Numbered from the stretch's first letter, positions 52,793 through 62,676 are shown. The stretch: DNA of 64,000 nt from Flavivirga aquatica (GCF_001747085.1 NZ_MDJD01000028.1:1-64000); one strand, 5' to 3'. Numbers and translations are program-made. The notes: a model not told the origin generated them from the sequence alone.

Positions 52793-54100
52793 TTATTTTT
52801 CATTATAATATTTTTTTCCATAAATAATTAAATCGATATGACAAACAGCTTTTCTAATAAAAGATTTTGTAGTAGAAGATTGATTGAAATAATTGTTATA
52901 GATATTTTTTAAAATTAGAACTATGTATGATAGGTCAATTTCACTTTCTTTTAAATGAGTAATTGCTTGAATATAATATCTTAATTCAGTTGCTGATATT
53001 TTAGAAAAGTCAATATGCTGTTTAGTTTTAAGTGATTCATACGCTTCTGAAATTTTCTTAGCAGCATCCGTTCCTGTTGAAATATTTCCAATTTTAAATT
53101 TGGAAGGATTATCTTTTTCTAAAATGAATCTTTTTTTAACGTCTTTTACTTTATTTCCTTTTTCGGTTTTTAAGATTTCTGAAATTTCTGATTTTTTAAG
53201 CTTCGAATTTACTAAATAAAAATATATAGGATAATAAACACTATTTTCATGTAGAACTCTTCTGAAGAACTCTTTCGAACTATTAGTGTCTAATTGTTGC
53301 TCAAAAAAAGAATTGAATAGCTCAAAATGAGTAATAATATGGTATTTGTTTTCAATTAGTTGTATGATTTTATTACTATCAATAGGTTGTACATCTCCAA
53401 TCAGTTTTAAAGTTGGAGCACCATCTTTTTCTACAAATTTACCTTCATTAATAAAAGTGAGTTTTTTCAATAGTTCTTCTGGTATTAGTAATTTATTTTT
53501 TGAACCTATAAGTTCACCATTTTCAATATTAAGCAATCCGATATTTTCAACTCCAATTGTGGCAACATTATTAATTAGTTTTAACCATTTTTCATTAAGT
53601 TGGGTTTGTTTTTCTTCAATAATATCTCTTAAATCTCCGTACGATATTTTTCTACTTTGTCCTGGATATCTATAAAAAATATCACCTTCTTGGATGTTAT
53701 TATTAGCCGTTTTAATGGTAATTACAGGTTTGTTTTCTGATTTATAGATATAAAGAAAACCAATTTCTAAACCATTTATAATTTTTATAAATAATTCAAA
53801 TTTGATTTCAGGGGCAAAATAATCTAATAATTCTTGAGATAAATCTTTATTATCAAATTCTTTGAGTTTATTGTTTTTTAAGCCTATTAATTCGCCGTTA
53901 TCTTTAATTCCATATAAAATCAATCCTCCATTTGAATTGGCAAAACTAGCAATCCATTTATGTAGCTTTTTATCTTTATGTTTAGGGCTGTGGAAACTTT
54001 CTTTAAACTCAATTTCTGAATTTTCTTTTTGTCTAATAAAGTTTTCGGAAACTATAAAGTATTGTTCCCATTTAAATTCTATTTCAAATGATTTTTTCAA
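52793..54100 (-). CDS. AlbA_2 / Schlafen-type ATP-binding domain protein
   Basis: 435 residues. The N-terminal 130 residues form an AlbA_2 (Slfn-type) domain: SEIEFKESFHSP, KWIASFANSNGGLILYGI, NGELIGLKN, FYRYPGQSRKISYGDL. The rest (about 300 residues) is helical with winged-helix-like segments (IEKKYHIITHFELFNSFFE-like region and KEFFRRVLHENSVYYPI). AlbA_2 proteins are often transcription regulators, and some take part in phage defence. The start is TTG (54098-54100), as no ATG exists nearby. Stands alone; function uncertain. Confidence 0.75.
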   Translation of the reverse strand: MKKSFEIEFKWEQYFIVSENFIRQKENSEIEFKESFHSPKHKDKKLHKWIASFANSNGGLILYGIKDNGELIGLKNNKLKEFDNKDLSQELLDYFAPEIKFELFIKIINGLEIGFLYIYKSENKPVITIKTANNNIQEGDIFYRYPGQSRKISYGDLRDIIEEKQTQLNEKWLKLINNVATIGVENIGLLNIENGELIGSKNKLLIPEELLKKLTFINEGKFVEKDGAPTLKLIGDVQPIDSNKIIQLIENKYHIITHFELFNSFFEQQLDTNSSKEFFRRVLHENSVYYPIYFYLVNSKLKKSEISEILKTEKGNKVKDVKKRFILEKDNPSKFKIGNISTGTDAAKKISEAYESLKTKQHIDFSKISATELRYYIQAITHLKESEIDLSYIVLILKNIYNNYFNQSSTTKSFIRKAVCHIDLIIYGKKYYNEK

Positions 54101-54290
54101 ATGGTTAGTTTTAATTGTACACAGCTTTAACGAATATGGAATCGTTTAATACTGAAAATAAATTTAGCACAAGGTGTTTTTATATTCTGTGTTAAACGAA
54201 GTTAGTTGATTTTTTTATAAAGTCAAACTAGCAATCTATAATTATTTAAAAATTAAGTGTAATATTCGTGATTGATAATCATAGTAAATA

Positions 54291-54515
54291 TTAAGGCACA
54301 GGATCATACCCAGAACCTCCCCATGGGTGACAGCTAAAAATACGTTTTATAGCTAACCATCCACCTTTAAATAGGCCATGCTTTTTTAAAGCTTCTTTAG
54401 AATAATGAGAACAAGTAGGTTGAAATCTACAACTTGCAGGCGTTAATGGTGATATAAGTGTTTGATATACTTTTATCAAAAACAAAAACGGTGCTATAAG
54501 TAGTTTTTTAAACAT
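54291..54515 (-). CDS. yidD: Membrane protein insertion efficiency factor YidD
   Basis: 74 residues, the normal length. The family block [18 protein letters not shown], then [18 protein letters not shown] and [13 protein letters not shown], is complete with its conserved cysteines. YidD is a small membrane-associated helper for protein insertion through YidC. The rpmH-rnpA neighbourhood usual in Proteobacteria is absent; here it follows cysS with 35 bases between. Confidence 0.95.
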   Translation of the reverse strand: MFKKLLIAPFLFLIKVYQTLISPLTPASCRFQPTCSHYSKEALKKHGLFKGGWLAIKRIFSCHPWGGSGYDPVP

Positions 54516-54527
54516 CTATATTTAAAG

Positions 54528-54546
54528 TCCTCTCCTTTGGAGAGGA
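54528..54546. repeat. Hairpin between cysS and yidD
   Basis: TCCTCTCC (54528-54535) TTT GGAGAGGA (54539-54546): perfect 8-bp stem, tight loop. The sequence AAAGTCCTCTCCTTTGGAGAGGATTTA resembles a short palindromic repeat found widely between flavobacterial genes; it may limit read-through. Confidence 0.6.
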
Positions 54547-54550
54547 TTTA

Positions 54551-56032
54551 TTAGGAGAGGCTAAACGTCGTCCCGTCTTTACCATCCTTTAACTGAATAC
54601 CAGCTTCAGCTAATTCATCTCTAATTTTATCAGAAAGGGCAAAATCTTTATTGGCTCTAGCGTCTTGCCTTAGTTTAATTAGTATATCTACAGCACTAGA
54701 AAGTTTATCGGTTCCAGCTTCTGTTTTAGTAGCATTTTCAAGACCTAGAACATCAAAAACAAAAGCATTTATAGTCTGTTTTAAAAGAGACAAGTCTTCT
54801 GTGTTTAAAGTTTCTGTTCCTTCTTTTATTTGGTTGATATATTTAACACCTTCAAATAAATTAGCAATTAAAATAGGTGAATTAAAATCGTCATTCATGG
54901 CATTGTAACAAGATTGTTTCCATGCATTAATATCTATTGAAGATGTTTTTGAAGCTTTTAAACTATCTAAAACATGAATAGCATCCATTAATCTGTTAAA
55001 GCCTTTTTCACTAGCAAGTAATCCATCATCAGTAAGGTCTAAAACACTTCTATATGAAGATTGAGCCATAAAGAAACGAATAACACCAGGCGCATAAGCT
55101 TTACTCATTTTATCATTATCTCCAGAAAGTAACTCACCAGGATTAATTGTGTTTCCTGTTGTTTTAGACATACGTTGTCCATTTAACTCAAGCATATTGG
55201 CATGCATCCAATAATTTACAGGAGACTTTCCTTTGGCAGCTTCATTTTGAGCTATTTCACATTCGTGGTGGGGAAATTTTAAATCCATACCACCTCCATG
55301 TATGTCAAACTGTTCGCCTAAATATTTTGTACTCATTGCAGTACACTCTAAATGCCAACCAGGAAAACCGTCACTCCAAGGTGATGGCCAACGCATGATG
55401 TGTTGAGGTTCGGCTTTTTTCCAAAGCGCAAAATCCTGTGGATTTTTTTTATCACTTTGTCCGTCTAACTCACGTGTGTTATGAATTAAATCTTCTAATT
55501 TACGTTTGCTTAATTTTCCGTACTCGTTAGTCTCATCAAATTTGTGAACATCGAAATATACAGAGCCATTAACTTCGTAAGCAAATCCGTTATTTATAAT
55601 AGTATTAATTAACTCTATTTGTTCAATGATATGTCCAGTAGCAGTAGGCTCAATACTTGGAGGTAAAAAATTGAAAGTATTAAGTATGTTATGAAAGTCA
55701 ACAGTATAACGTTGAACAACTTCCATGGGTTCAATTTGCTCTAAACGTGCTTTTTTAGTAATTTTATCTTCTCCTGCATCTGCATCGTTTTCTAAGTGAC
55801 CAGCATCAGTTATATTTCTCACATAACGGACTTTATAACCTAAGTGTTTTAGGTAACGAAATACCATATCGAAAGACATAAATGTTCTTACGTTCCCTAA
55901 GTGTACATTACTATAAACTGTAGGTCCACAAACATACATACCTACGTGACTATCATTTATAGGTTTAAATATTTCTTTTTGACCAGTAAGTGAGTTATAT
56001 ATTTTTATTTGGTTTTCTTTAAAAAGTTGCAT
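54551..56032 (-). CDS. cysS: Cysteinyl-tRNA synthetase
   Basis: 493 residues. Class I motifs HLGN (in [13 protein letters not shown]) and KMSK-like [10 protein letters not shown], zinc ligands in [15 protein letters not shown] and FPHHECE, and the DALR anticodon domain at the C terminus ([20 protein letters not shown]). Attaches cysteine to tRNA-Cys. Followed by yidD. Confidence 0.97.
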   Translation of the reverse strand: MQLFKENQIKIYNSLTGQKEIFKPINDSHVGMYVCGPTVYSNVHLGNVRTFMSFDMVFRYLKHLGYKVRYVRNITDAGHLENDADAGEDKITKKARLEQIEPMEVVQRYTVDFHNILNTFNFLPPSIEPTATGHIIEQIELINTIINNGFAYEVNGSVYFDVHKFDETNEYGKLSKRKLEDLIHNTRELDGQSDKKNPQDFALWKKAEPQHIMRWPSPWSDGFPGWHLECTAMSTKYLGEQFDIHGGGMDLKFPHHECEIAQNEAAKGKSPVNYWMHANMLELNGQRMSKTTGNTINPGELLSGDNDKMSKAYAPGVIRFFMAQSSYRSVLDLTDDGLLASEKGFNRLMDAIHVLDSLKASKTSSIDINAWKQSCYNAMNDDFNSPILIANLFEGVKYINQIKEGTETLNTEDLSLLKQTINAFVFDVLGLENATKTEAGTDKLSSAVDILIKLRQDARANKDFALSDKIRDELAEAGIQLKDGKDGTTFSLS

Positions 56033-56150
56033 AATTGTGTAGGCGATGGGTGTTAAGTGGCTACAAAATAATTGCGGCTCTTAAATTTTGTTAGTTATGG
56101 ATTCAACTTCAAATCTAATATTTTATAGCTTTTTATTAAAACAAATGCGT

Positions 56151-56828
56151 TTAAAATGTAGTATCTAATTTGATATAATCTAAAAACTCTCTACGAGTAG
56201 CTTCTTTTTTAAATTTTCCACCAAATTCCGAAGTCACTGTACTGCTTTCAATATCTCTAATACCTCTTGAATTTACGCATAAATGTTTAGCGTCAATAAC
56301 ACAAGCGACATCTTCTGTATTTAAAACTTCTTGAAGTTCTTTAACTATTTGAATTGTTAATCGTTCTTGTACTTGTGGTCGCTTAGCGAAATAATCAACA
56401 ATACGATTCATTTTAGATAAACCAACTACAGTGCCATTAGAAATATATGCAATGTGTGCTCTACCAACGATAGGTAGTAAGTGATGTTCGCAAGTTGAAT
56501 ATACCGTAATATTCTTTTCAACTAGCATTTCACCATACTTATATTTGTTGTCGAAAGTAGATGCGCTAGGTTTCTTTTTTGGATTTAATCCTCCAAAAAT
56601 TTCTTTAACAAACATTTTAGCGACTCTATTAGGAGTACCACTTAAACTATCATCTGTTAAATCTAAACCTAAGGTTTCCAAAATGTGACGAACATCGTCT
56701 TTTATGATGTCAATTTTCTCTTCATTAGAGAGTTTAAAAGCATCACTTCTTAATGGTGTATTTGAAGAAGTTCCAATATGGTCATCTCCTAATGATTCAA
56801 ATTCTTCTAAGTTATTTTCAATTTTCAT
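56151..56828 (-). CDS. folE: GTP cyclohydrolase I
   Basis: 225 residues. VYSTCEHHLLPIVGRAHIAYI with the zinc Cys and His, and the C-terminal CVIDAKHLCVNSRGI, give a type IA enzyme; the second zinc Cys is in KHLCV. An N-terminal extension of about 25 residues precedes LRSDAFKLSNEEK. Makes dihydroneopterin triphosphate for folate. The gene is 118 bases upstream of cysS on the same strand. Confidence 0.96.
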   Translation of the reverse strand: MKIENNLEEFESLGDDHIGTSSNTPLRSDAFKLSNEEKIDIIKDDVRHILETLGLDLTDDSLSGTPNRVAKMFVKEIFGGLNPKKKPSASTFDNKYKYGEMLVEKNITVYSTCEHHLLPIVGRAHIAYISNGTVVGLSKMNRIVDYFAKRPQVQERLTIQIVKELQEVLNTEDVACVIDAKHLCVNSRGIRDIESSTVTSEFGGKFKKEATRREFLDYIKLDTTF

Positions 56829-57015
56829 TATTCAAAAGGAATCTTATTTTGAGTTTGCAAAGATAAACAAAACACTTTTGTTATGTTTTGTATTAGCTAA
56901 CAAATAATTATAACTGCTTTGTCTGCGTTTTATTAAATAAATTACATTTAACCTGTTTTAAGTATTAAAAAGTCTTATTCTATGTTCGATTTATTTAAAA
57001 AACTATATGAATAAA

Positions 57016-57044
57016 AAAGCTTGAACCTTTATAGTTCAAGCTTT
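57016..57044 (-). terminator. Terminator after the FadL-like gene
   Basis: AAAGCTTGAAC (57016-57026) pairs with GTTCAAGCTTT (57034-57044) around CTTTATA; on the minus strand a run of six T follows the stem. Confidence 0.85.
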
Positions 57045-57066
57045 AAAAATTATGAATTGAACTGTT

Positions 57067-58590
57067 TTAAATATTAAAACTTATTGATAGTGTTACGTTA
57101 GAATTTGTTCTGTCTATAGAGACTGTATCTATTAGACCAATATTGTATAGGGGAGTAGCAAACGAACGCTCAGATTGATCGTAAGTAAGGTCTAATTTTG
57201 TGTTTCCAAAATTATAACCAATACCTAAAGAATAACCCTTTAAATCACCTACGGTAATACCGTTTACATAAGGGCTTTCTTCAAAACGATAACCACCTCT
57301 AAAACTAAATTGTTTGTGTTTGTATTCTCCACCTACTTTATAGGTTGAAGCAGTGGTAAGTATGCCATCAATATCTCTATTTAAATCGGTAAAATCAGAT
57401 TCTGGGTTGAATTTTATACTACCATAATTTTTTCTTGAATAATCAAAGCTTAATAAACCTTGTTTTCCAAATACATAAGCTAAACTTCCTGTAATTTTCC
57501 CAGGTGTTTGTAGCTTATATTCTGGGTATATATTTATAATATCTGATATAAAAGCGATGTCTGTATCCGCATTATTAGAGTTAATAGATTGAGTAGTTTC
57601 TTCTTCAATAACATACCAAGTTGGAGAGTCGTAAGTCAATCCAGCTCTTAATTCTGGTGTTATTTTAAAGATACTCCCTAGTTGAAATGAAAACCCTCTA
57701 CCAACAGTTGATAATGTATTTCCAAATTCTAAATCTGTTACAATTGAATTGGAGTTAGAGTTATTTTCTAATAATAATGTTGATCTTTGATAATCAATAA
57801 AATGCGAGTTTAGGTTTACTCCTATGTATAGGTTGTTTTCATATTGAGCAGCTGCATTAAAAGAGACTTTTCCATTATATCCATTTGATGCATATGTATA
57901 ATCTTGATTGAATGAGTTGCCTCTTAAATTTGAAGTGTAATCTAAATTATCATCATTCGTATTATCGTCTAAATTTACAGGATCAATGATTCCACCCCAA
58001 TATCCCAAGAAAACTTGTTGAAGTAGAAACCCATTATTTTGAATAGTTCCAATATCCGAGTAAGCTTCTTCAAGAAATTCTCCTTGTCTTAATTTTAATG
58101 TACCAAAAGGCGCTTCATATTCTTCTGTGATTTCAAGGAAGTAGCGACTTAAAGATCTGGTATTAGTTCCAACAGCAAACCAATCATCATCATGACTATT
58201 TGTTCTATCGTAATTAACAGCTAAAGTGAATTTTTTCCAAGGAGACTCAAGGTTATTGTTAGCAAAAACAAATGCAGCACCACCTTGATTGATATTAAAA
58301 TTGGAATCATTAGAATTGCCAAATCCATTAAAATATTGTGTGTTGTTTTCTATATCTCTATTTGATAAAGAAAAAGAGGCATGACTTCTAATAAAAACGG
58401 CTGAACCAGCAGGATTTAGACTTATAGCACTCATGTCTCCTCCTAATGCACCAAAAGCACCACTTAATGCTCTAAAGCGAGCTGTTCCTTGAATTTCATC
58501 TTGAGAAAACCTTAGAGCATCACTAATGTCTTGTGCGTAAATTGTAGACATAGATAGTAAACCTATGAATAGTAAATTTAACTTTTTCAT
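57067..58590 (-). CDS. FadL/OmpP1-like outer-membrane transport protein
   Basis: 507 residues: signal peptide (LLFIGLLSMSTIYAQ), then GTARFRALSGAFGALGGDMSA and SLNPAGSAVF, the opening of the OmpP1/FadL/TodX family (often labelled hemin receptor in flavobacteria), and alternating beta-strands to a barrel ending SFNI. Such porins take up hydrophobic molecules. Twenty-seven bases downstream of a low-complexity lipoprotein gene on the same strand, so probably co-transcribed. Confidence 0.85.
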   Translation of the reverse strand: MKKLNLLFIGLLSMSTIYAQDISDALRFSQDEIQGTARFRALSGAFGALGGDMSAISLNPAGSAVFIRSHASFSLSNRDIENNTQYFNGFGNSNDSNFNINQGGAAFVFANNNLESPWKKFTLAVNYDRTNSHDDDWFAVGTNTRSLSRYFLEITEEYEAPFGTLKLRQGEFLEEAYSDIGTIQNNGFLLQQVFLGYWGGIIDPVNLDDNTNDDNLDYTSNLRGNSFNQDYTYASNGYNGKVSFNAAAQYENNLYIGVNLNSHFIDYQRSTLLLENNSNSNSIVTDLEFGNTLSTVGRGFSFQLGSIFKITPELRAGLTYDSPTWYVIEEETTQSINSNNADTDIAFISDIINIYPEYKLQTPGKITGSLAYVFGKQGLLSFDYSRKNYGSIKFNPESDFTDLNRDIDGILTTASTYKVGGEYKHKQFSFRGGYRFEESPYVNGITVGDLKGYSLGIGYNFGNTKLDLTYDQSERSFATPLYNIGLIDTVSIDRTNSNVTLSISFNI

Positions 58591-58617
58591 GTAAAATGTT
58601 TTCTATTTATTTTTTGA

Positions 58618-59745
58618 TTAACGTCTTCTTCCTCCAGAAGATCTTGCTCCAGAACTACTTCTGCTACTTCCTGAAGATCTTGAAATTGAACCTGAGCTAG
58701 ATCTTGAACTTCTACTTGGCGAGTAAGTAGAGTTTCTTGACGATGACGATGGTGATCTTCTTGTATATGTATTTCCTGAACTTCTATTGTTACTAGAAGA
58801 TCTTCTTACTGTGCTTGAATTTCTTCTCGCAGTAGGGGAAGATGATCTAACTCTTGAGTTAGAAGAAGGTGTTCTTGTGGCAGTTGTTCTTCTTTGGGTA
58901 TTATTGCTATATACCCGTGTACCATTAGAATTGTAACTTCTTCTTGTATTAGTTGTTGTGTAATTGGAATTAACACTACTTCTTCTTCTAGTAGTTGTAT
59001 ATTTTGATGTTCTACCTGTTGTAGAGTTTACAGAACTATGTCTGCCACTAGTATTTCTTGTTCCTCTGGAATTGCTAGCTATGTAAGAACTTCTTCTGCT
59101 GGAGCTGTAAGAAGTGTTTCTTGCATTATAATATCTATTACCGTAGTATCCATAATTATTATATCTATTATAATACCCACGATATCCATAATTTCTATAA
59201 CCATACCCGTAATATCCTCCATAATAGCCCCACGGATTATTATAACCATAAAAAGGAGGGCACCAAAAATTATTATAGCCCCAATTATTCCATCTATTTC
59301 CCCATCCAAATCCAGCGTTCCAACCAAATCCAGTATTCCAGCCAAAATTATTAAAACCGTTGTCTATATAATTAATAGTAACATTACTATTCTCTTGACC
59401 CCAACCAGCATAACCTTGATAGTCATTATCTATAGTGTCATTTTGAGCATAGTTTGTACTTTCATATGAATCGATATCAGTAAAAATAGCATCGTCTTCA
59501 TTTAAACTTTCAGCTTCAATGGATTTTGTTTTGAAGTAATTTGTATAATAATTGTTACTAGGTTTGTTTGGCGTTTCAACAACAGCGTTTTCATGTGGTG
59601 TATTTTGTTGTTTTACAGTGTCACCATAAATGCCGTCACTGTCTACGCCAACGTATTGATAAGAACCACATGAAACTAAGCCAAGTAGTAAACCTAAAAA
59701 GGCTACAAATGGCATTTTTTTATTTAAGTAGCTGTTAAATTGCAT
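58618..59745 (-). CDS. Low-complexity lipoprotein (aromatic Gly/Asn-rich then Ser/Arg-rich)
   Basis: 375 residues. Lipobox LGLVSCGSYQYVGVDSDG, an acidic segment to about residue 115, then about 90 residues almost wholly Gly, Asn, Tyr, Trp, Phe and Arg (such as NWGYNNFWCPPFYGYNN), then about 170 residues of Ser, Arg, Thr and Asn. No fold is recognisable. The high Arg and aromatic content is like prion-like or adhesive proteins. The opposite-strand ORFs over this gene are shadows of its biased codons. Confidence 0.78.
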   Translation of the reverse strand: MQFNSYLNKKMPFVAFLGLLLGLVSCGSYQYVGVDSDGIYGDTVKQQNTPHENAVVETPNKPSNNYYTNYFKTKSIEAESLNEDDAIFTDIDSYESTNYAQNDTIDNDYQGYAGWGQENSNVTINYIDNGFNNFGWNTGFGWNAGFGWGNRWNNWGYNNFWCPPFYGYNNPWGYYGGYYGYGYRNYGYRGYYNRYNNYGYYGNRYYNARNTSYSSSRRSSYIASNSRGTRNTSGRHSSVNSTTGRTSKYTTTRRRSSVNSNYTTTNTRRSYNSNGTRVYSNNTQRRTTATRTPSSNSRVRSSSPTARRNSSTVRRSSSNNRSSGNTYTRRSPSSSSRNSTYSPSRSSRSSSGSISRSSGSSRSSSGARSSGGRRR

Positions 59746-59844
59746 ATCTCTAGAATTTTATTGTTGAACATCACAAAAATAGTTAGTTTTGCTGAACTAT
59801 TTTATTATTTAACATAGTCACAAAATTTGTGCCAAAACATTAAT

Positions 59845-61323
59845 ATGGGTAAAAAACTTACTAGTAGAGCAGAAGATTATTCTAAATGGTATAACGAATT
59901 GGTTGTCAAGGCTGATTTAGCCGAGAATTCGGCAGTTAGAGGATGTATGGTTATTAAGCCTTATGGTTATGCGATTTGGGAGAAAATGCAAGCTGAATTG
60001 GATAAAATGTTTAAAGAAACAGGTCATCAAAATGCGTATTTTCCATTATTTGTACCTAAAAGTTTATTTGAAGCAGAAGAAAAAAATGCAGAAGGCTTTG
60101 CAAAAGAATGTGCTATTGTAACACATTATAGACTACAAAATGATCCTGATAAGCCTGGGAAATTACGAGTTGATCCCGAAGCCAAGTTAGAGGAAGAGCT
60201 TATTGTAAGACCAACTAGTGAAGCTATTATATGGAACACATTTAGAGGATGGGTACAATCTTATAGAGATTTACCACTTTTAATAAACCAATGGGCAAAT
60301 GTAGTACGTTGGGAGATGAGAACACGTTTGTTTTTACGTACGGCTGAGTTTTTATGGCAAGAAGGACATACAGCTCATGAAACTAAAAAAGAAGCAGTGG
60401 CTGAAGCTGAGTTAATGAATAATGTATATGCTACTTTTGTTGAAAATTTCATGGCTATTCCTGTTATACAAGGTTTAAAAACAGAAAGTGAACGTTTTGC
60501 TGGAGCAGATGAAACGTATTGTATTGAAGCTTTAATGCAAGATGGAAAGGCGTTACAAGCAGGGACATCACATTTTCTTGGTCAAAATTTTGCTAAGGCT
60601 TTTGATGTAAAGTATGCAAATAAGGAAGGTAAACAAGATTATGTATGGGCTACCTCTTGGGGAGTTTCTACTCGATTAATGGGCGCTTTAATCATGACAC
60701 ATAGTGACGACCAAGGATTAGTGTTACCTCCAAGTTTAGCACCAAATCAAGTGGTTATTGTTCCTATTTATAAGAGTGAAGAGGATTTAAATGCTGTAAC
60801 AGAAGTTGCTAATAGTATATTAAAAGATCTTAGAGCTAAAAATATAACTGTTAAATTCGACAATAGAACAACTCATAGACCAGGAGCTAAGTTTGCACAA
60901 CATGAATTACAAGGAGTGCCTTTGCGAATAGCTATAGGTCCAAAAGATTTAGAAAATGGAACCGTAGAGCTAGCTCGTAGAGATACATTAACTAAAGAAG
61001 TTGTTGTTTTAGGTGATTTAACTGAAAAAGTAGAAAAACTATTAGCCGAGATACAAGAATCTTTATTTAATAAAGCTTTAGACTTTAGAAACAATCATAT
61101 AACAGAAGTAGATACTTTTGATGCTTTTAAAGAGGTTTTAGAAACAAAAACAGGTTTTATATCTGCTCATTGGGATGGAACCATAGAAACAGAAGATAAA
61201 ATAAAGGAAATAACTAAAGCAACTATTCGTTGTATACCTTTAGAAGGAAAAAAAGAAGAAGGCACTTGTGTGTATTCTGGAAAGCCTTCAAAACGTAGAG
61301 TGTTATTTGCTAAAGCATATTAA
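59845..61323 (+). CDS. proS: Prolyl-tRNA synthetase (archaeal/eukaryal type, no editing insert)
   Basis: 492 residues from the ATG at 59845 ([16 protein letters not shown]). Class II motif 2 [20 protein letters not shown], motif 3 [17 protein letters not shown], and a C-terminal extension ending RRVLFAKAY match the type 3 enzyme, which lacks the large editing domain of E. coli ProS. An in-frame codon further upstream is not a plausible start. Divergent from the low-complexity lipoprotein gene. Confidence 0.96.
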   Translation: MGKKLTSRAEDYSKWYNELVVKADLAENSAVRGCMVIKPYGYAIWEKMQAELDKMFKETGHQNAYFPLFVPKSLFEAEEKNAEGFAKECAIVTHYRLQNDPDKPGKLRVDPEAKLEEELIVRPTSEAIIWNTFRGWVQSYRDLPLLINQWANVVRWEMRTRLFLRTAEFLWQEGHTAHETKKEAVAEAELMNNVYATFVENFMAIPVIQGLKTESERFAGADETYCIEALMQDGKALQAGTSHFLGQNFAKAFDVKYANKEGKQDYVWATSWGVSTRLMGALIMTHSDDQGLVLPPSLAPNQVVIVPIYKSEEDLNAVTEVANSILKDLRAKNITVKFDNRTTHRPGAKFAQHELQGVPLRIAIGPKDLENGTVELARRDTLTKEVVVLGDLTEKVEKLLAEIQESLFNKALDFRNNHITEVDTFDAFKEVLETKTGFISAHWDGTIETEDKIKEITKATIRCIPLEGKKEEGTCVYSGKPSKRRVLFAKAY

Positions 61324-61641
61324 ATTATTTATTATAGATTATTTAAGGCACGTTTTAAATAACTTAATTATATACTAGCGGGTATATACTACTTATAAGG
61401 TAAGTAAATTAAAAAAGATAAGCTAAAGTTGGGATGCTATTGAAAATGAGCCTTTATTTTTATTGTTTTTGATAGTCCTTTATATAATTTTAATATATTT
61501 AAGATTTAACTTAATGATACTAAGTTAGCTAATAAAACTTGTATTATAGTGGTTTTAATTTTATGATACCATTGACTCTAGGGGGATTTGTTGTATTTAA
61601 ATTAGTGTGATTAATTTTTTTTAAAAAAAATCAAATAGAGC

Positions 61642-61671
61642 TTGCAGCATTTAAAAACAGTTGTATCTTTG
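61642..61671 (+). promoter_or_regulatory. Strong promoter upstream of the tRNA-Glu/rpsT unit
   Basis: TTG (61642-61644), 19 bases, TATCTTTG (61664-61671): near-perfect Bacteroidota consensus. The region from 61324 to here has no gene. Transcription would start near 61680. Confidence 0.75.
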
Positions 61672-61731
61672 CAACCGCAATGAGGAAATGAAATCACTGC
61701 AAAGTTATTTGAAAAAAAAGTTTTAAAAGTA

Positions 61732-61761
61732 TTGCAAATTTAAAAATAAGTTTTAAATTTG
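61732..61761 (+). promoter_or_regulatory. Second promoter, directly before tRNA-Glu copy 1
   Basis: TTG (61732-61734), 19 bases, TAAATTTG (61754-61761), followed by GCGCTCTC and the tRNA 19 bases later. Confidence 0.7.
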
Positions 61762-61779
61762 CGCTCTCAAAAACTAAAT

Positions 61780-61851
61780 GGCCCGTTCGTCTATCGGCTA
61801 GGACGCCAGGTTTTCATCCTGGTAAGAGGGGTTCGATTCCCCTACGGGCTA
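61780..61851 (+). tRNA. tRNA-Glu (UUC), copy 1
   Basis: GGCCCGT pairs with ACGGGCT in the acceptor stem. Anticodon arm CCAGG-TTTTCAT-CCTGG places UUC at 61813-61815, reading GAA/GAG. The T arm GAGGGGTTCGATTCCCCT is canonical; CCA is not encoded. Confidence 0.97.
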
Positions 61852-61877
61852 CAATATTTTAATAATAAAAAGAACAA

Positions 61878-62129
61878 ATGGCAAATCATAAGTCAGCATT
61901 AAAAAGAATAAGAAGTAACGAAGCTAAGCGCTTAACTAACAAGTATCAACACAAGACTACTCGTAATGCTATTAAAAAATTACGTGAGTTAACTGATAAG
62001 AAAGAAGCTGAATTATTTTTTCCTTCAGTAATTTCTATGTTAGATAAATTGGCTAAGAAAAATGTTATTCATGCTAACAAAGCTTCTAACCTTAAATCTG
62101 GTTTAGCTAAACATGTAGCCGCACTTTAA
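61878..62129 (+). CDS. rpsT: 30S ribosomal protein S20, copy 1
   Basis: 83 residues: [20 protein letters not shown], normal S20 length and basic helices ([17 protein letters not shown]). S20 binds 16S rRNA early in assembly of the small subunit. It begins 26 bases after tRNA-Glu and ends KHVAAL. A near-identical second gene lies 500 bases on. Confidence 0.96.
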   Translation: MANHKSALKRIRSNEAKRLTNKYQHKTTRNAIKKLRELTDKKEAELFFPSVISMLDKLAKKNVIHANKASNLKSGLAKHVAAL

Positions 62130-62159
62130 TACATTTTAAAGTTTAAAATATTAGAAAAG

Positions 62160-62184
62160 CCTTTCAGAAATGAAAGGTTTTTTT
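62160..62184 (+). terminator. Terminator after rpsT copy 1
   Basis: CCTTTCA (62160-62166), GAAA, TGAAAGG (62171-62177), then seven T. Confidence 0.85.
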
Positions 62185-62253
62185 ATTCTGTTTAATTTTG
62201 CAAAAGCTGTAAAAAAATCAATTTAAAAAACATTAAATTTTAAAAAAAAGTTC

Positions 62254-62261
62254 TATATTTG
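62254..62261 (+). promoter_or_regulatory. -7 element before tRNA-Glu copy 2
   Basis: TATATTTG fits TAnnTTTG and is followed by GCGCTCTCAAAAACTAAATG as in copy 1. No clear TTG lies 17-20 bases upstream, so this promoter may be weaker and rely on read-through. Confidence 0.55.
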
Positions 62262-62279
62262 CGCTCTCAAAAACTAAAT

Positions 62280-62351
62280 GGCCCGTTCGTCTATCGGCTA
62301 GGACGCCAGGTTTTCATCCTGGTAAGAGGGGTTCGATTCCCCTACGGGCTA
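62280..62351 (+). tRNA. tRNA-Glu (UUC), copy 2
   Basis: Identical to copy 1 at 61780-61851 over all 72 bases, with the anticodon at 62313-62315. Confidence 0.97.
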
Positions 62352-62375
62352 CAATATTTAATGATAAAAAAATAA

Positions 62376-62630
62376 ATGGCAAATCATAAGTCAGCATTAA
62401 AAAGAATAAGAAGTAATGAAGCTAAGCGATTAACTAATAAGTACCAGCATAAGACTACTCGTAATGCCATTAAAAAATTACGTGAGTTAACTGATAAGAA
62501 AGAAGCTGAATTATTTTTTCCTTCAGTAATTTCTATGTTAGATAAATTAGCTAAGAAAAATGTTATTCATGCTAACAAAGCTTCTAATCTTAAGTCTGGT
62601 TTAGCAAAACATGTTGTTGCTACACTTTAA
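62376..62630 (+). CDS. rpsT: 30S ribosomal protein S20, copy 2
   Basis: 84 residues, identical to copy 1 up to the C terminus, which reads KHVVATL instead of KHVAAL. Differences in DNA are chiefly third-position changes (for example CGCTTA/CGATTA, TATCAACAC/TACCAGCAT), so both copies appear to be under selection at the protein level. Two S20 genes in one genome are unusual. Confidence 0.96.
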   Translation: MANHKSALKRIRSNEAKRLTNKYQHKTTRNAIKKLRELTDKKEAELFFPSVISMLDKLAKKNVIHANKASNLKSGLAKHVVATL

Positions 62631-62650
62631 TGCGATTTAAATTTTTAAAA

Positions 62651-62676
62651 GCCTTTCAGAAATGAAAGGCTTTTTT
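62651..62676 (+). terminator. Terminator after rpsT copy 2
   Basis: GCCTTTCA (62651-62658), GAAA, TGAAAGGC (62663-62670), then TTTTTTG. Same hairpin as copy 1 with one extra base pair. Confidence 0.88.

Larger units (their letters stand above)
61754..62676 (+). repeat. Tandem duplication of a tRNA-Glu-rpsT unit
   Basis: The block from the -7 element to the terminator occurs twice: tRNA starts at 61780 and 62280, exactly 500 bases apart, rpsT starts 498 apart, and both end in GCCTTTCAgaaATGAAAGG hairpins. The tRNA copies are identical; the S20 genes differ mainly at synonymous sites. Intergenic sequences between the unit boundaries have diverged more. Confidence 0.95.

Noticed and set aside
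59038-59469. Plus-strand 143-codon frame rich in Ile and Ser, and other frames over the same interval
   Set aside because: It is the reverse reading of the low-complexity Gly/Tyr/Arg/Ser lipoprotein gene, whose biased codons leave the other frames open; no start context or family.
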